From assembly GCA_023388335.1 (NCBI GenBank), contig JAEWGL010000095.1, positions 1-40,837 of the forward strand: a stretch of DNA of 40,837 bases. The letters run 5' to 3'. A program made the translations under genes and the position numbers. This document shows positions 11,185 through 18,272 of this stretch, one piece after another. Origin of the DNA: Pseudomonadota bacterium (GTDB lineage Bacteria; Pseudomonadota; Gammaproteobacteria; Pseudomonadales; Pseudomonadaceae). The notes beneath the pieces were generated by a model that saw only the letters and a program-made list of their open reading frames with translations, was not told the origin of the DNA and searched no databases. The first letter of the stretch is position 1. Every line of letters begins with the position of its first letter.

Positions 11185-11889
11185 GTGATCAGCTCATCGA
11201 CCGTCGTCAACTCAGTGGTGGAAAAGCTGCGCCAGGCACTGGCCCGCGGCCAGTGGCGCTCTGGCGACATGCTGCCCGGCCAGCGCGAACTGGCCGAGCA
11301 ACTGGGGATCAGCCGTCCAAGCCTGCGCGAAGCGGTGACCGTGCTGGAAACTCTCGGCCTGGTGCGCTCGATGCCTGGCAAAGGCGTGCTGGTGCTCGAC
11401 GCCGACGCCCTGGAACCGGCCTATGGGCACGAGGCCGTGGCCCACGCCAGCCTCGCCGATGTGCTGCAGCTGCGCTACACCCTCGAGCCTTTCATCGTCG
11501 GCCTGGTGGCCCAGTCGGCCAGCAGCAAGGACATCGGCCAACTGCGCCTGACGCTCATGGACATGCGCGAAGCCCTCGAGGCTAACGACAGCGAGGCCGG
11601 GGTAAATGCCTACATCGCCTTTCACGAAGAGCTGTTCGCCCTGACCGCCAATCCAATCTTCCAAAGCGTGGTGCAGCAGACCGGCAACGCCCTCAAGCAG
11701 AGCGCCGAGGTGCTGCGCAATTCGCCGGAACACCTGGCCGCGCGGCTGGCCGAGAACGAAGCGGTGGTGCGCGCCATCCGCGACAAGAACAGCGCCCAGG
11801 CCAGTGCCCAGATGCGTCGGCACATCCTCCAGGAAGGCCTGCGCATGGGTATGGAACTGAACATCCCGGACGATCATCCCGGGCAATGA
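11185..11889 (+). CDS. FadR-subfamily GntR transcriptional regulator (first of two)
   Basis: A 234-residue regulator. An N-terminal winged helix (~15-75, with LPGQRELAEQLGISRPSLRE and VLETLGLV) is followed by an all-helical FCD effector domain. The start is GTG at 11185, six bases after a good AAGGAG; this fits the family N-terminus better than any upstream codon. In the FCD domain the usual D-x3-H / EHE / RRH ligand set appears as Y-x3-H (AYIAFHEE), ENEAVV and RRHI, so two of the four classical metal ligands are replaced. It lies directly behind the carrier gene and likely binds the paired operators at 9633 and 9721. Confidence 0.93.
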   Translation: MISSSTVVNSVVEKLRQALARGQWRSGDMLPGQRELAEQLGISRPSLREAVTVLETLGLVRSMPGKGVLVLDADALEPAYGHEAVAHASLADVLQLRYTLEPFIVGLVAQSASSKDIGQLRLTLMDMREALEANDSEAGVNAYIAFHEELFALTANPIFQSVVQQTGNALKQSAEVLRNSPEHLAARLAENEAVVRAIRDKNSAQASAQMRRHILQEGLRMGMELNIPDDHPGQ

Positions 11890-11905
11890 CTGAAGGAAAG
11901 CGACG

Positions 11906-12598
11906 ATGAATGCCTGCGCCCAAGCCGCCCCTTGCCTGCCTTCCCTGCTCGCTGCCGGTGAAACCCGGCTCTCGGCCGAGCAGATCTATCCGCGCCTGTT
12001 CGACGCCATCCTCGAACAGCGCCTGCCCCCCGGCAGCGCCTTGCCCGAACAGGCCCTGGGCGATGCCTTCGGGGTCAGCCGCACGGTAATCCGTCGGGTC
12101 CTGGGGCGGTTATCGGACCAGCAGGTGATCGTCCAGCGTCCCAGCCACACCGCCCACCTTGCCGCGCCTGACCCACAGCAGGCGCGGCAGGTGCTCAGCG
12201 CCAGGCGCCTGGCCGAGACCACCCTCATCAGCCTCGCCACCCAGCGCTCGCGGCCCGCGCAGATCCGCCAATTGCGCCAGCTGGTCGAACGCGAGCGCCA
12301 GCACCACGAACAGGGCGAGCGTTGCACGGCCATTCGCCTGGGCGGCGAGTTCCACCTCAAGCTCGCCCAGATGGCCGACAACGCACCCCTGGCGCGCTTT
12401 CTCAACGGCTTGGTGCCGATGACCTCGCTGATCATCGCCCGCTACGAATCTCATGCCTGCGATCACTGTGCCTGGCAGGAGCACGCGGCAATCATCGATG
12501 CCGTGGAAGAGGGCGATGGCGAAGCGGCCCTGGCGCTGATGCACCAGCACCTGGACCGTCTCGAGGCGAAGCTCGACCTGGATCAGACGGGCCGGTGA
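11906..12598 (+). CDS. FadR-subfamily GntR transcriptional regulator (second of two)
   Basis: A 230-residue regulator 16 bp downstream of the previous one, with AAGGAAAG before its ATG. The winged helix spans ~25-85 (LPEQALGDAFGVSRTVIRRVL). The FCD domain retains three histidines at the expected metal-ligand places: GGEFHLKL, QEHAAII and LMHQHLD. It is not a close copy of its neighbour, so tandem duplication is old or absent. Two different GntR proteins behind one carrier suggest either two effectors for the same promoter or a second target elsewhere. Confidence 0.92.
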   Translation: MNACAQAAPCLPSLLAAGETRLSAEQIYPRLFDAILEQRLPPGSALPEQALGDAFGVSRTVIRRVLGRLSDQQVIVQRPSHTAHLAAPDPQQARQVLSARRLAETTLISLATQRSRPAQIRQLRQLVERERQHHEQGERCTAIRLGGEFHLKLAQMADNAPLARFLNGLVPMTSLIIARYESHACDHCAWQEHAAIIDAVEEGDGEAALALMHQHLDRLEAKLDLDQTGR

Positions 12599-12710
12599 CA
12601 GTGCCGGCCTGAAGCTGCTTTTGCCGGAAGGCAGTTCTGTAACCGCGGTCCATGAACCCCACCCTATACTCAATGAACCGCGCCAGCCTCTGCACAGGGG
12701 GGCTCTGTTC

Positions 12711-13754
12711 TTGAACCTGCGTATCCCATTGCTTCTCTGCGTGCTTCTGACACTGTCCGGCTGCGCCAGCAAACAGCGCGCCGCCGCGCCGCCGCCGGTC
12801 ATTCTGTCGCCCGCTGCCTGGCAGCAGATCGATCGGGAGGTGGTGGAGGCCTCGTTGGGTGCCACCGGTTCGGCCAGCGACTATGCCCGCCGTTCCATGC
12901 GGGTGTGGAAGGAGCGCGTGCAGCAGCGCACCGAAAGCGATTTCATTCCCTGGTTCACCGGCTACTGGACCCAGCAATGGCTGACGCTCAAGGTGGCCTG
13001 GTACAAGGCCAACAGCGGCGAAGGCCGGGAGCCGGCAGAAAAGCGCCTGGCCCTGTACCTGCAGGCGCAGTACCACGAGCGGGTCATTGAGCCGGTGGCC
13101 GAGGAGATCAATCCCGAAGGCATCCGCGACCGCGCCACCGAGCTGTACCTGCAGCTACTGGGCCAGCAGTTGCCAGCGATCATCAGCCGCTACCGCGCAC
13201 CGCCCGAGCAGTTCAGCCAGCGCCTCAACCGTATCCCGGCCATCGCCCTGGGCCCGCCGGACGCGCGCAATGCCACGCTCTACCAGCTGCTGCGCGCCAA
13301 GCCGCTGCAACAGCTACCGGCCTACTCCGCCCTGCGCCAGCATTTGCACGATCAAGCGAGCAAGGAACCGGGGCAAACCCAGGTTGGGCTGTCCTCGGTA
13401 GCCACCCGCGCCAGCGAGAAACTGGGCGCCACGCTTGTCCCGCGCGGGTTCGCCAGCGCCGTGGCGGCGGCGGTCGGCAAAGCGGCAGGTTCGCTGATCT
13501 CGGTGGCGGTGGCCGGCTATGGCATGATGAGCCACGGCCGCGAGCAGCCACAGATGGTCGAGCAGCTGCGGGTGATCCTCAATGTGGCGTTGAACGAGGA
13601 GTGGCAAGGGCTCATGGAGAATCGCCAGAGCGGCGCGATGTCCGGGGTCTACTACCTGTCCGGACAGATCGAAGACAGCCTCAGGCCCGGCCCGGCGCCT
13701 GCTGCCACGCGGCGCGAGCCCTTGTTGATCCGTCTGCCGGCCGGGGTGCCTTGA
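12711..13754 (+). CDS. Uncharacterised lipoprotein
   Basis: I do not recognise this family. The proposed TTG start at 12711 gives a textbook lipoprotein signal: MNLRIPLLLCVLLTLSGC, with lipidated Cys18 followed by Ala, not Asp, predicting outer-membrane sorting. A start further upstream would bury the signal behind 30 residues. The mature ~330 residues are mostly helical and rich in aromatic and glutamine residues (WFTGYWTQQWLTLKVAWYK). Near the C-terminus there is one hydrophobic glycine/alanine-rich stretch (SAVAAAVGKAAGSLISVAVAG). It stands alone between a regulator and a chemoreceptor gene, with no obvious operon partner. The gene is clearly coding; its function is unknown. Confidence 0.8.
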   Translation: MNLRIPLLLCVLLTLSGCASKQRAAAPPPVILSPAAWQQIDREVVEASLGATGSASDYARRSMRVWKERVQQRTESDFIPWFTGYWTQQWLTLKVAWYKANSGEGREPAEKRLALYLQAQYHERVIEPVAEEINPEGIRDRATELYLQLLGQQLPAIISRYRAPPEQFSQRLNRIPAIALGPPDARNATLYQLLRAKPLQQLPAYSALRQHLHDQASKEPGQTQVGLSSVATRASEKLGATLVPRGFASAVAAAVGKAAGSLISVAVAGYGMMSHGREQPQMVEQLRVILNVALNEEWQGLMENRQSGAMSGVYYLSGQIEDSLRPGPAPAATRREPLLIRLPAGVP

Positions 13755-13846
13755 GCAGGCGGCGCGTGCGTTGGTCAGCGCATTGGCGGAGCGATAGGCC
13801 ACTCCCACCGTCCGTCTAGTTTGCGCCAAGAAGCGCAAGCCGTGCC

Positions 13847-13874
13847 TCAAGCCTTTTTCCTGCCGAGCCGATAT
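13847..13874 (+). promoter_or_regulatory. Sigma-28 (FliA)-like promoter of the chemoreceptor gene
   Basis: TCAAG (13847-13851) and GCCGATAT (13867-13874) match the FliA -35 and -10 elements, with 15 bases between, one more than usual. The start would fall near 13881, ~70 bases before the ATG at 13950. Flagellar-regulon control is normal for chemoreceptors. Confidence 0.6.
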
Positions 13875-13949
13875 CCGTACTGACAGGTGCTGCCATCACG
13901 TCATGAGCGCATGGCGCCCTCCCTCTAAAATGGCTCAAGGTCTGGAAAC

Positions 13950-15836
13950 ATGAACCTGAAGTTCCGCCACAAGATTCTCCTCAGCGCCTGCGGCGTCGTC
14001 GTCCTGGCATTCGCCCTGTTCACCCTCTACAACGATTACCTGCAGCGCAGCACCATCGCCCAGAACCTCGAATCGTCGGTGCGCCAGTCCGGCGCGCTGA
14101 CCGTCAGCAGCGTGAAGAACTGGATGAGCGGACGCATCCTGGTACTGGAAAACCTCGCCCAGGACATCGCCCAGCAAGGCGCCGGCGACAACCTGGCTGG
14201 CCTGGTCAACCAGCCGTCCTACACCGGCAACTTCCTGTTCACCTACCTGGGCCAGGCGAACGGCGCGTTCACCCAGCGTCCCGACGCCGCCATGCCGGCC
14301 GGCTACGACCCACGCCAGCGCCCCTGGTACAGCGCCGCCGTGTCGGCCCGCCAGCCGGTGCTGACCCCGCCCTACCAAGGCGCCGTCGGTGGCCTGATGG
14401 TGACCATCGCCATCCCGGTGATAGCCAAGACCAGCAACGACCTGATCGGCGTGGTCGGTGGTGACCTGACCCTGGACACGTTGACCGAGATCATCAACGC
14501 CGTGGACTTCGGCGGCATCGGCCACGCCTTCCTCGTCGACCGCGACGGCCAGGTCATCGTCAGCCCCGACAAGCAGCAGGTGATGAAGAACCTCAAAGAC
14601 CTCTACCCAGGCAGCGCACTGAGTGTCGGGGCGGGGATGCAGGAGGCGACCCTCGATGGCCAGGAGCGGATCATCTCCTTTGCCCCGGTCGAAGGCCTAC
14701 CCTCCGCGCAGTGGTACATCGGCCTGTCCATCGACAAGGACAAGGCCTACGCCGCCCTTGGGCAGTTCCGTACTTCGGCCATCATTGCCATGCTCATTGC
14801 CGTGGCCGCCATTGTCGGCCTGCTGGGCTTGCTGATCCCGGTATTGATGCGCCCGCTCACCACGATGGGCCGTGCCATGCAGGACATCGCCGAAGGTGAA
14901 GGCGACCTGACCCGCCGCCTGGCGGTAACGAACAAGGATGAGTTCGGCGAGCTGGCGACCGCGTTCAACCGCTTCGTCGAGCGTATCCATACCTCGATCA
15001 CCGAGGTGTCCTCGGTGACGCGCCAGGTGCATGACCTGTCGGAACGGGTGATGAGTGCGTCCAACGCCTCGATCAGCGGCTCCGAGGAGCAGAGCATGCG
15101 CACCAACAGCGTCGCCGCGGCGATCAACCAGCTCGGCGCGGCCACCCAAGAGATTGCCCGCAACGCTGCCGACGCCTCGCAGCATGCCAGCGGCGCCAGC
15201 GAGCAGGCCAACGACGGTCGGCAGGTGGTCGAGCAGACCATCGCCTCGATGGCCGCGCTGTCGCAAAAGATCAGCGAGTCATGCCAGCAGATCGAAACGC
15301 TCAACACCAGCACCGACGACATTGGCCAGATCCTCGACGTGATCAAGGGTATTTCTCAGCAGACCAACCTGCTGGCCCTCAACGCCGCCATCGAAGCGGC
15401 GCGCGCGGGTGAAGCCGGACGCGGCTTTGCCGTGGTCGCCGACGAAGTGCGCAACCTGGCCCACCGGACCCAGGAGTCGGCCGAAGAGATCCACCGCATG
15501 ATCACCACCCTGCAGGTCGGTTCGCGCGAGGCGGTGCATACCATGAACGCGAGCCAGGTCTCCAGCGAGCAGAGCGTGCAGGTCGCCAACCAGGCGGGCG
15601 ACCGCCTGACCAGCGTGACCCAGCGGATCGGCGAGATCGACGGCATGAACCAGTCGGTGGCCGCCGCCACCGAGGAGCAGACGGCCGTGGTCGAAAGCCT
15701 GAACCTGGACATTACCCAGATCAACGTGCTCAACCAGCAAGGCGTGTCACACCTCAACGAAACCTTGCGCCACTGCGATGCGCTGAGCCAGCAGGCCGGA
15801 CGCCTGAAGCAATTGGTGGGGAGTTTCAGGATCTGA
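13950..15836 (+). CDS. Methyl-accepting chemotaxis protein with dCache domain (PctA/McpA-like)
   Basis: A 628-residue membrane receptor. TM1 is at ~10-27, a periplasmic dCache_1 domain at ~35-270, TM2 at ~275-298, then HAMP (MGRAMQDIAEGEGDLTRRL) and the signalling domain with the conserved hairpin tip. It also carries an NLLALNAAIEAARAGEAGRG stretch. The ligand pocket keeps Y119, R124, W126 and Y142 (YDPRQRPWY...TPPY) and D172 of the amino-acid-binding dCache motif. The Asp expected two residues after the second Tyr is Gly144 (PPYQGAVGG). It is therefore related to the amino-acid receptors PctA/McpA, but its ligand may differ. The C-terminus (RLKQLVGSFRI) lacks a CheR-tethering pentapeptide. 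Single-gene unit with its own sigma-28-like promoter. Confidence 0.94.
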   Translation: MNLKFRHKILLSACGVVVLAFALFTLYNDYLQRSTIAQNLESSVRQSGALTVSSVKNWMSGRILVLENLAQDIAQQGAGDNLAGLVNQPSYTGNFLFTYLGQANGAFTQRPDAAMPAGYDPRQRPWYSAAVSARQPVLTPPYQGAVGGLMVTIAIPVIAKTSNDLIGVVGGDLTLDTLTEIINAVDFGGIGHAFLVDRDGQVIVSPDKQQVMKNLKDLYPGSALSVGAGMQEATLDGQERIISFAPVEGLPSAQWYIGLSIDKDKAYAALGQFRTSAIIAMLIAVAAIVGLLGLLIPVLMRPLTTMGRAMQDIAEGEGDLTRRLAVTNKDEFGELATAFNRFVERIHTSITEVSSVTRQVHDLSERVMSASNASISGSEEQSMRTNSVAAAINQLGAATQEIARNAADASQHASGASEQANDGRQVVEQTIASMAALSQKISESCQQIETLNTSTDDIGQILDVIKGISQQTNLLALNAAIEAARAGEAGRGFAVVADEVRNLAHRTQESAEEIHRMITTLQVGSREAVHTMNASQVSSEQSVQVANQAGDRLTSVTQRIGEIDGMNQSVAAATEEQTAVVESLNLDITQINVLNQQGVSHLNETLRHCDALSQQAGRLKQLVGSFRI

Positions 15837-15898
15837 TGATGACGTCGGCGGGCCGATCGCGTTGGTAATGCGTGATCTGCTTACCGACGACTCATCCT

Positions 15899-15938
15899 GG
15901 TTATAACCTAATAACGAACAAGTCTATTTCGCTATAAA
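15899..15938 (+). promoter_or_regulatory. AT-rich regulatory region with palindrome upstream of the TSUP gene
   Basis: GGTTATAACC (15899-15908) is a perfect palindrome followed by AATAACGAAC and a TATAAA (15933-15938) that could be a -10. The sharp fall in GC in otherwise GC-rich sequence marks a promoter/operator. No bound factor can be named with confidence. A sulfur-responsive (CysB-type) site is only a guess from the gene's family. Confidence 0.35.
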
Positions 15939-15994
15939 AAAACCTTTATGCTGGCAGCCATCCGATCACGGGCATGTTGGGCGTCGAGTAGCGT

Positions 15995-16780
15995 ATGGAT
16001 GTAGGTTCTTTCGGTTTCACCCTGGCGGGACTGGTTGTGGGTTTCATCGTCGGTATGACTGGCGTCGGCGGCGGTTCGCTGATGACCCCTATCCTGCTCT
16101 GGTTTGGCATCAATCCGGCCACGGCGGTGGGCACCGACCTTCTCTATGCCGCCATCACCAAGGCCAGTGGCGTCTGGGTGCATGGTCGCAACAAGAACAT
16201 CGACTGGAAGATCACCGGCCTGCTGAGCCTGGGCAGCGTCCCGGCTGCCGCGCTGACGCTGTGGTTCCTCAGCACCCTGCACACCGACACCTCGGCACTC
16301 AACGCGGTCATCAAGCAAGGCCTGGCGGTGGTGCTGATCCTTACGGCCCTGGCAATCCTGTTCAAATCACGCCTGCAGGCCTTCGCCAACAAGCATGCTG
16401 GCGATCATTACCATCTCAGCGACCGCACCCTCGCTGTCCTCACCGTGCTGACCGGCGTGGTGCTTGGCATCATGGTCACCCTGACCTCGATCGGCGCGGG
16501 CGCTCTGGGTACCGTGGCGCTGTTCCTGCTGTACCCGTTCCTGGTCACCCGCCGGCTGATCGGTACCGAGATCGCCCACGCCGTGCCGCTGACCCTGGTC
16601 GCCGGCCTTGGCCATGCCAGCATGGGCAACATGGACTGGTCGTTGCTGGGCTATCTGCTGCTCGGTTCGCTGCCTGGCATCTACATGGGCAGCCACCTGA
16701 CCGGCCGCATCTCCGACAGCGTGCTGCGACCGTGCCTTGCGGCGATGCTGCTGTTGATTGGCTACAAGCTGGCGTTCTGA
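15995..16780 (+). CDS. TSUP-family permease (TauE/SafE sulfite exporter family)
   Basis: A 261-residue inner-membrane protein with seven to eight hydrophobic segments in two repeats. The N-terminal repeat carries the family signature GFIVGMTGVGGGSLMTPIL, and the second repeat begins at VLGIMVTLTSIGAGALGTV. The TavGTDLLYAAITK segment is also typical. Family members export or import sulfite, sulfonates or other small organic anions; the substrate here is not deducible. The ATG at 15995 gives MDVGSFGFTLAG with a weak GAGTAG upstream. It is monocistronic, and convergent with the phosphatase-like gene that follows. Confidence 0.92.
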   Translation: MDVGSFGFTLAGLVVGFIVGMTGVGGGSLMTPILLWFGINPATAVGTDLLYAAITKASGVWVHGRNKNIDWKITGLLSLGSVPAAALTLWFLSTLHTDTSALNAVIKQGLAVVLILTALAILFKSRLQAFANKHAGDHYHLSDRTLAVLTVLTGVVLGIMVTLTSIGAGALGTVALFLLYPFLVTRRLIGTEIAHAVPLTLVAGLGHASMGNMDWSLLGYLLLGSLPGIYMGSHLTGRISDSVLRPCLAAMLLLIGYKLAF

Positions 16781-16818
16781 CTGCGGCGTAAGTGTCATGA
16801 GGGTTGTTGAGTCGCCTA

Positions 16819-17394
16819 TTAGCGATCACTCCCCTCTTCCCGCACAGGCTCGTCAATCTGGCCAAGCCTCAATCGCCACTGCCCAGTGAAGCTCAGCTCG
16901 AGCCGCGACAACGGTGGTACGTCGATACGCTGAAAGCTGGCCAACGGGCAGCCGAGCACCTGCACCATCGCGGCGCGGATAACGAAGGGGTGGGTCACCG
17001 CCCACCAGTCTCCCGGCAGGTCAAAAGACTGCAGCCAGGCGCCAACTCGCTGGCACAGCGCGGCAATGGACTCGCCGCCATGGGGCGCGGCCTCCGGTTC
17101 GGCCAGCCATTGCGCCAGGCTTTGCGGTTCGTGCGCCTGCAGGTGCTTCAGAGCGATGCCACGCCAGCGACCGAGGGCGCAATCCGCAAGCCTGGGGTCG
17201 ACCTGGGCAGTCGCTGCGAAGAGCGCCGCGGTCTCCCGCGTCCGCCGCTCCGGAGCCGTCAGCAGCGCGATACCCGAAGGCTGAGGCACGCTGGCTCCCC
17301 TTGGCAGGATGCCATCGTCCTCAGCGTGAAAACGCCCCACTTTCTGCGCCTGGGTCTGGGCGTGGCTGACAAGGGTCAAGCGAATAGCCTTCAC
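16819..17394 (-). CDS. Histidine-phosphatase-superfamily protein with altered catalytic motif
   Basis: A 191-residue protein of the phosphoglycerate-mutase-like fold. The first motif, normally LVRHGxT, reads LVSHAQT: the phosphate-binding Arg is Ser and Gly is Ala, while the nucleophilic His is kept. Downstream elements are TAPERRTRETAALF (second Arg), HGGESIAALCQRV (acid) and AVTHPFVIRAAM (second His). The start is GTG at 17394 with AGGAG about 11 bases upstream. It may be a phosphatase with a weakened site or a non-catalytic relative. It is convergent with the TSUP gene. Confidence 0.85.
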   Translation of the reverse strand: MKAIRLTLVSHAQTQAQKVGRFHAEDDGILPRGASVPQPSGIALLTAPERRTRETAALFAATAQVDPRLADCALGRWRGIALKHLQAHEPQSLAQWLAEPEAAPHGGESIAALCQRVGAWLQSFDLPGDWWAVTHPFVIRAAMVQVLGCPLASFQRIDVPPLSRLELSFTGQWRLRLGQIDEPVREEGSDR

Positions 17395-17623
17395 CGTAAT
17401 GGCGCTCCTGTCCTGATCATTCGTGCGGGTCCAGTAGTGGCCATCTTATCCCGGACACTGCGTTAGGTTTTTTCAGATTATGAAATAGCCAATGCGTGCC
17501 AGGCTTCGCATGATGGAAATGCAAAAAACCGTTCCTCGTCATGATCCGCGTCGTTCAGAATCGCTTCTGATGGAGGCGTCTATGCCACCCACTTCCTGTA
17601 GGATGTTTACCCCAAAATTGTCT

Positions 17624-17635
17624 GCACCAAGGTGC
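17624..17635. promoter_or_regulatory. Small palindrome upstream of the heme oxygenase gene
   Basis: GCACC AA GGTGC is a perfect 5-bp inverted repeat with a two-base gap, 35 bp before the start codon at 17670. It could be an operator for the bphO-bphP pair. No other feature is evident in 17395-17669. Confidence 0.25.
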
Positions 17636-17669
17636 GTCATTCCTCACATCTTGCTGCGAGTACCTTTTG

Positions 17670-18272
17670 ATGCCCAACGCATCCGAAAAACCCCTCTGCC
17701 CCTTGCTGGCCGCCCTGCGCCAAGGCACCGCCGCGTGTCATCGCGCGCTGGAGGCGCGCCTGCCGTTCTTTGACGAGCACTTCGACCACCGCGCCTACCA
17801 ACGCCTGCTCGCGGCCTACTATGGCTTCCATGCGCCGCTGGAACAGGCGCTGGCCGGCCGTCTGCCAGCGCTGGACCCGCAACGCCGGGCCAAGGCCCCG
17901 GCCCTGATCAACGACCTGCAGAACCTCGGGCTGAGCGCCAGTCAAATCGATGCCTTGCCCCTGTGCCAGGCGCTGCCGCGGTTCACCAGTGATGCCCAGG
18001 CCCTGGGCGTCATGTACGTGCTGGAGGGCTCCACCCTGGGCGGGCAGGTCCTCAAGCGGGCCATGGCCGAGCGCCTGGCCATCGGCACCGCCAATGGTGG
18101 CGCCTTCCTGGATGTCTATGGACCAGAGACGGGCGCGCTCTGGCGCAGTTTCCTCCGCTTTCTCGAGCATGCCGCCCTCTCGCCCGCGGAACAGGAACGC
18201 GCGGTTCAGGCGGCTATCGACACGTTCGCACGCTTCGAGCACTGGCTCGCCAGCCGGGAGGTACTGCTGTGA
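17670..18272 (+). CDS. bphO: Biliverdin-producing heme oxygenase BphO
   Basis: A 200-residue helical cytosolic protein that opens heme to biliverdin with release of iron and CO. The proximal-histidine segment appears as ACHRALEARLPFF (near residue 24). The distal helix GVMYVLEGSTLGGQVL carries the glycine motif of bacterial phytochrome-linked heme oxygenases. The ATG at 17670 directly follows a TTG codon that could be an alternative start, and the ribosome-binding site is weak. The stop overlaps the GTG start of the bacteriophytochrome gene by four bases (GTGA). The enzyme therefore supplies the biliverdin chromophore in step with the photoreceptor. Confidence 0.95.
   Translation: MPNASEKPLCPLLAALRQGTAACHRALEARLPFFDEHFDHRAYQRLLAAYYGFHAPLEQALAGRLPALDPQRRAKAPALINDLQNLGLSASQIDALPLCQALPRFTSDAQALGVMYVLEGSTLGGQVLKRAMAERLAIGTANGGAFLDVYGPETGALWRSFLRFLEHAALSPAEQERAVQAAIDTFARFEHWLASREVLL

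Noticed and set aside
17624..17635. GCACC-AA-GGTGC as an NtrC-binding site
   Set aside because: NtrC half-sites are separated by about five bases rather than two, and no -24/-12 promoter accompanies it.
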